From assembly GCA_041744735.1 (NCBI GenBank), contig JBGTKH010000633.1, positions 1 through 7,871 of the forward strand: 7,871 nt of DNA. Direction: 5' to 3'. The DNA is from JBGTKH01 sp041744735. GTDB lineage: Bacteria > Planctomycetota > Planctomycetia > Pirellulales > Pirellulaceae. Positions 5,451-7,871 of this stretch are shown piece after piece. The stretch's first letter is position 1; the number at the start of each line of letters is the position of its first letter. A model generated the notes under the pieces. The model worked only from the letters and a program-made list of their open reading frames with translations. It did no database searches and was not told the DNA's origin. The translations under genes and the position numbers were made by a program.

Positions 5451-5562
5451 AAAGTGGGGTAAGCATCCTGCTTGCCAATCCGATTTCATCCCAGAAACGC
5501 AAGCTGGAAGCTTACGCCACGAAGTTGGCCAACCCTAAAACAACGCTTTGACAAAGCACTAG
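5430..5562. mobile_element. CTAGTGC element 4, homologue of element 2
   Basis: A 133-bp element with ends CTAGTGCTTCGTCAAAG and complement CTAGTGCTTTGTCAAAG (16 of 17 matching). It carries the same double-hairpin core as element 2 in the same orientation, and 12 to 13 mismatches over the first 91 bp put it in the same family. It interrupts the DUF4132-like frame at codon 59. No transposase is encoded. Confidence 0.85.
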
Positions 5563-5670
5563 ACGTCAGCGTTGGAAGCATTTGGTCGGCACAGAGTTTT
5601 GTATCCTCGACTCTTGGACAACGCCGGTGTGAATGCATGAGTTAGAGATTACGGAGACGCGGCAACTGCT
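5563..5670. other. Spacer after element 4; possible coding remnant
   Basis: This is a 108-bp convergent gap between element 4 and the stop of the beta-propeller gene. One plus frame is open to a TGA at 5630-5632 and reads protein-like (WKHLVGTEFCILDSWTTPV). It is not in frame with the fragment before element 4, even if the element is removed. It could be the last codons of a deleted gene or chance. No terminator hairpin with a T-run is visible. Confidence 0.3.
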
Positions 5671-7272
5671 TCACAAGGATGGTATTTTCCAAACAACCAA
5701 CTTCGGCGAGCGCGAGGCGTAGCCGAGCAGATTCTGGCCGTCGTCGCTGAGGTCCAACGAGGTTGACTTGTTAAGCGTGTAGCGGACCAGGGGTTTCTTG
5801 CTCGCCGTGTCCCAGACGCCGATGCCCTGCAGGGTGCCAATGGCCAGCCACGTACCGTCGGGGCTGAGGACCGGGTTTGCGTACATAGGCCCGGCTGCAA
5901 TGGTCTCGGCCCGTTTGCGCTGATCCAGGTCATAAAGCACCGTTCCCTGTTTGCCTTGCATCGCCGCCCAGCGGCCGCCGGGGGCAAGCCGCCCTCCCAA
6001 ATGGACGCTGTTAGGCGATTGATATGCGACCAGTTCTTCCTCCGCACCGTCCGCGAGTCGGACACTGATGATGCGCGACTGTTGAGCGATGATCAGGCGG
6101 GTGCCGTCCGCCGAAACCGTCGAGTCGACCACGGCGCCCAGCGTGATTGGCATCGCCTTGGCCGCTTCGCCTGTTGCCAAGTCGTACTGTCGCACGGCCA
6201 TCGTGGAGACGACAATCAACCGCTGTCCATCGGCGCTGACGGCCACGTGATCCGGCGTGGCCTGCGCGGAAAACTGGTGCTGTCGCTGCAGAGGTTCCAG
6301 TTGCCAGACATGCACCTCAAGATCCGCCGCCACAATCAACCGCCGGCTATCGGGTGAAAACCGAGCGTGAACCTTGTACGCCGACGGGATCTGCAATTCG
6401 CCGACCGGTTTCGTCTGTTGATCGTTCCACACCAGATGCTTTTTGCCGCTGGTCAACGTCCAGATCCAGCGACCGTCCGGAGAAATCTTGGCTTGGCTTA
6501 CTCCGCTCTTGCCCGGCACCTGGTACTCGCGCAAGGCCGTCCCCTCGGGCGTCGCTTCGAGCGCCGCGGCCACGGCGGCGGAATCCATCTTTGCTCCCTC
6601 GGAGTAAATTGCCAAGCGAGCGGCACTGCCGATTACGGACAGGAGAATACCGGTGCCGGCCAGTACGACGGAGACGGTCATACCTCGCCGCCCGATGCTT
6701 GGCAGCGGTCGAGCTTCCGGCGGAATCTGTTGGATCGCTTTGACCTGGGAGCATTGCGTCGCGAGGAACTCGGCGACTTGTTTGATGTCGATTGTTTGTG
6801 GAACAATCACCGTGAAGGTCTGGTCGGGCACGGCGACCACGATGAGCGAGTACTTGCGTTTCAATTGATCCGACGGCACGATGCCGCAACTGCGAATCGA
6901 GCCATAGGCCCAAAACTCATTGCGGCTCCGCCAGCCAAACAGGTTGACGAACATGGGCTTGTAGCGGCGCCGCAGGCCATCGTCTTCCAGCGAGATGATG
7001 ATCGTTGCGGCGTCTTTGTACATGAACACGAGCGCGCTCATCGTCAAAACAAAGAGGAGACTCAACAGCACCGCCATGCCGATTTGATCCGGCGGAGCGA
7101 TCGCCAGCATCAGACCGGCAAGAGGTCCGGCAATCCCGATCCCGACGCCGGCGGAAAACGCGGCCCGCGTGCCGTAATCCCCCCGTAACTGCATTTCCAG
7201 CAATCCGGGCACGCGCCAGTGCCTGGGGTCGCTGCCGCCCAACGCTCGCCGCACTTTGGTCCACGATACCAT
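5671..7272 (-). CDS. Membrane-anchored seven-repeat beta-propeller protein
   Basis: A 533-residue protein. Two hydrophobic helices lie at about 38-60 and 66-85. A soluble beta-rich segment at about 90-180 follows (TIIISLEDDGLRRRYKPMFV, then SLIVVAV and FTVIVP), which could be a PH-like membrane-associated domain. A third helix is at about 199-222. The C-terminal 280 residues contain seven repeats of the (S/A)-(P/A/D)-D/G-G-x-x-L pattern at about 264, 306, 346, 387, 430, 470 and 509, each followed by a strand ending in W, Y or L plus D/N-type turns (LVWN, VHVWQL, VRQYDL, IGVWD, LVVWK). That fits a seven-bladed WD40/YVTN-like propeller, probably a protein-interaction platform. With three helices the two soluble parts lie on opposite sides of the membrane; which is outside is unknown. 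GGAG (complement of 7279-7282) lies 6 nt before the ATG. No enzyme motif is seen. It is downstream of the dehydrogenase gene on the same strand. Confidence 0.8.
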   Translation of the reverse strand: MVSWTKVRRALGGSDPRHWRVPGLLEMQLRGDYGTRAAFSAGVGIGIAGPLAGLMLAIAPPDQIGMAVLLSLLFVLTMSALVFMYKDAATIIISLEDDGLRRRYKPMFVNLFGWRSRNEFWAYGSIRSCGIVPSDQLKRKYSLIVVAVPDQTFTVIVPQTIDIKQVAEFLATQCSQVKAIQQIPPEARPLPSIGRRGMTVSVVLAGTGILLSVIGSAARLAIYSEGAKMDSAAVAAALEATPEGTALREYQVPGKSGVSQAKISPDGRWIWTLTSGKKHLVWNDQQTKPVGELQIPSAYKVHARFSPDSRRLIVAADLEVHVWQLEPLQRQHQFSAQATPDHVAVSADGQRLIVVSTMAVRQYDLATGEAAKAMPITLGAVVDSTVSADGTRLIIAQQSRIISVRLADGAEEELVAYQSPNSVHLGGRLAPGGRWAAMQGKQGTVLYDLDQRKRAETIAAGPMYANPVLSPDGTWLAIGTLQGIGVWDTASKKPLVRYTLNKSTSLDLSDDGQNLLGYASRSPKLVVWKIPSL

Positions 7273-7318
7273 TGCTTACTCCGGTTTCCCCGTGACCACG
7301 AAACAGATAGCTTCGATT

Positions 7319-7348
7319 AGTTTTCCACTTTTCACAATCAACTGTCAA
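7319..7348 (-). promoter_or_regulatory. Possible promoter of the beta-propeller gene
   Basis: On the minus strand a perfect -35-like TTGACA (complement of 7343-7348) is followed after 18 nt by AAAACT (complement of 7319-7324), a poor -10 matching TATAAT at three of six positions. A start near 7312 would give a leader of about 40 nt. The box adjoins the dehydrogenase stop, so the gene may be both read through and separately started. Confidence 0.25.
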
Positions 7349-7350
7349 AG

Positions 7351-7871
7351 TTACTTGCGGTTCTTCCAATCGATGCCGGCCAGTGAGGCCAGCGCCAATT
7401 CCAGTGCGTGCGTGCCGTCGCGGCCGTGGCCTTGGGATTGAAGGGCGATGTAGAGTTGATGTGACAGCGCGAGGCCCGGGAGCGATAGGCCCAGGCGTTT
7501 GGCTTCGTCCAGCGCGATGCCCATGTCTTTGATAAGGTGTTCGACGAAGAAGCCGGGATCGAAGTTGTTGTTGATGATCCGCGGGCCGAGGTTCGACAGC
7601 GACCAACTGCCCGCCGCGCCGGACGCCACCGATTCCATCACCGTCGGCAAATCGAGCCCGGCTTTGTACGCGTACAGCAGCGCTTCGCAGACGCCGATCA
7701 TGTTGCTGGCGATCAGGATCTGATTCACCATCTTCGCGTGTTGTCCCGCCCCGGCCGAACCTTGATGCACGATCGTCTTGCCCATAGCGTCCCAGCAAGG
7801 CCACAAAGCTTCGACGACGTCCTTTTCGCCGCCGATCATAATCGACAGCGTGCCGTTTTTTGCGCCGACAT
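7351..7871 (-). CDS. Beta-hydroxyacid dehydrogenase (HIBADH family), C-terminal part
   Basis: About 172 residues enter from the right edge; the N-terminal NAD(P)-binding half is outside the window. VGAKNGTLSIMIGG at the edge is the family's substrate-loop region. GSAGAGQHAKMVNQ follows, whose Lys and Asn (about 46 and 49 residues from the edge) are the expected catalytic pair, then the all-alpha C-terminal domain with NNFDPGFFVEHLIKDMGIAL (conserved KD). Members are 3-hydroxyisobutyrate dehydrogenase or tartronate-semialdehyde (2-hydroxy-3-oxopropionate) reductase, which interconvert a beta-hydroxyacid and its aldehyde with NAD(P). The specificity motif is not decidable from this part, so no gene symbol is given. 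The in-window ATG at 7839 is internal, not the start. The TAA is at 7351-7353. Confidence 0.9.
   Translation of the reverse strand, partial: VGAKNGTLSIMIGGEKDVVEALWPCWDAMGKTIVHQGSAGAGQHAKMVNQILIASNMIGVCEALLYAYKAGLDLPTVMESVASGAAGSWSLSNLGPRIINNNFDPGFFVEHLIKDMGIALDEAKRLGLSLPGLALSHQLYIALQSQGHGRDGTHALELALASLAGIDWKNRK

Noticed and set aside
5633..5722. 30-codon plus frame (MHELEITETRQL...) after the spacer
   Set aside because: Most of it overlaps the 3' end of the minus-strand propeller gene, with no ribosome-binding site and no recognisable motif.
6367..7188. Long plus-strand open frame (273 codons) opposite the beta-propeller gene
   Set aside because: It is an antisense shadow: composition is Arg/His/Gln-rich and patternless, while the minus-strand frame has clear helices and repeats.
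7342..7353. TGTCAAAGTTA next to the dehydrogenase stop as a remnant CTAGTGC end
   Set aside because: It matches the inner part of the element 2/4 ends over 11 bp but lacks CTAGTGC and any partner end.

Overview
The window looks like chromosomal DNA of a GC-rich Gram-negative-type bacterium, most likely a planctomycete. That placement is an inference. It rests on a duplicated ABC-2 permease, a SWIM/WGR ligase, a membrane-anchored beta-propeller protein, a lipoprotein, and a high density of short palindromic repeats of a style I associate with Pirellula-like genomes. I saw no rRNA, tRNA, CRISPR array or transposase gene.

Layout. (1) 1-2518, plus strand: the 3' end of an unidentified gene; a 12-unit heptanucleotide repeat whose last units contain the start codon of a four-helix membrane protein; then a 551-residue ABC-2 type permease made of two homologous halves. 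(2) 2519-2802: a convergent intergenic region with two inverted pairs of REP-like hairpins, each hairpin preceded by GTAG. (3) 2803-3309, minus strand: a small lipoprotein with a C-terminal motif like those of SLBB/polysaccharide-export proteins. (4) 3310-3926: a gene-free spacer holding three end-to-end MITE-like elements with CTAGTGC termini. The first encloses another REP pair. (5) 3927-5450, plus strand: an ATP-dependent DNA ligase with a SWIM zinc finger at the front and a WGR domain at the back, followed after 24 bp by the first ~59 codons of a DUF4132-like gene. That gene is cut off by a fourth CTAGTGC element. (6) 5671-7871, minus strand: a membrane-anchored seven-bladed beta-propeller protein, and upstream of it the C-terminal two thirds of a beta-hydroxyacid dehydrogenase that runs off the window.

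How the parts relate. The ligase and the DUF4132-like remnant form a two-gene operon. SWIM, WGR and DUF4132 modules are known to occur together in bacterial MoxR/VWA-type systems, so this may be a decayed version of such a locus in which a ligase carries the SWIM and WGR modules. The most distinctive non-coding content is a set of four CTAGTGC-bounded elements (eight termini fitting CTAGTGCNYYGTC) with at least three unrelated interiors, and six REP-like hairpins with compensatory stem changes in two loop classes.
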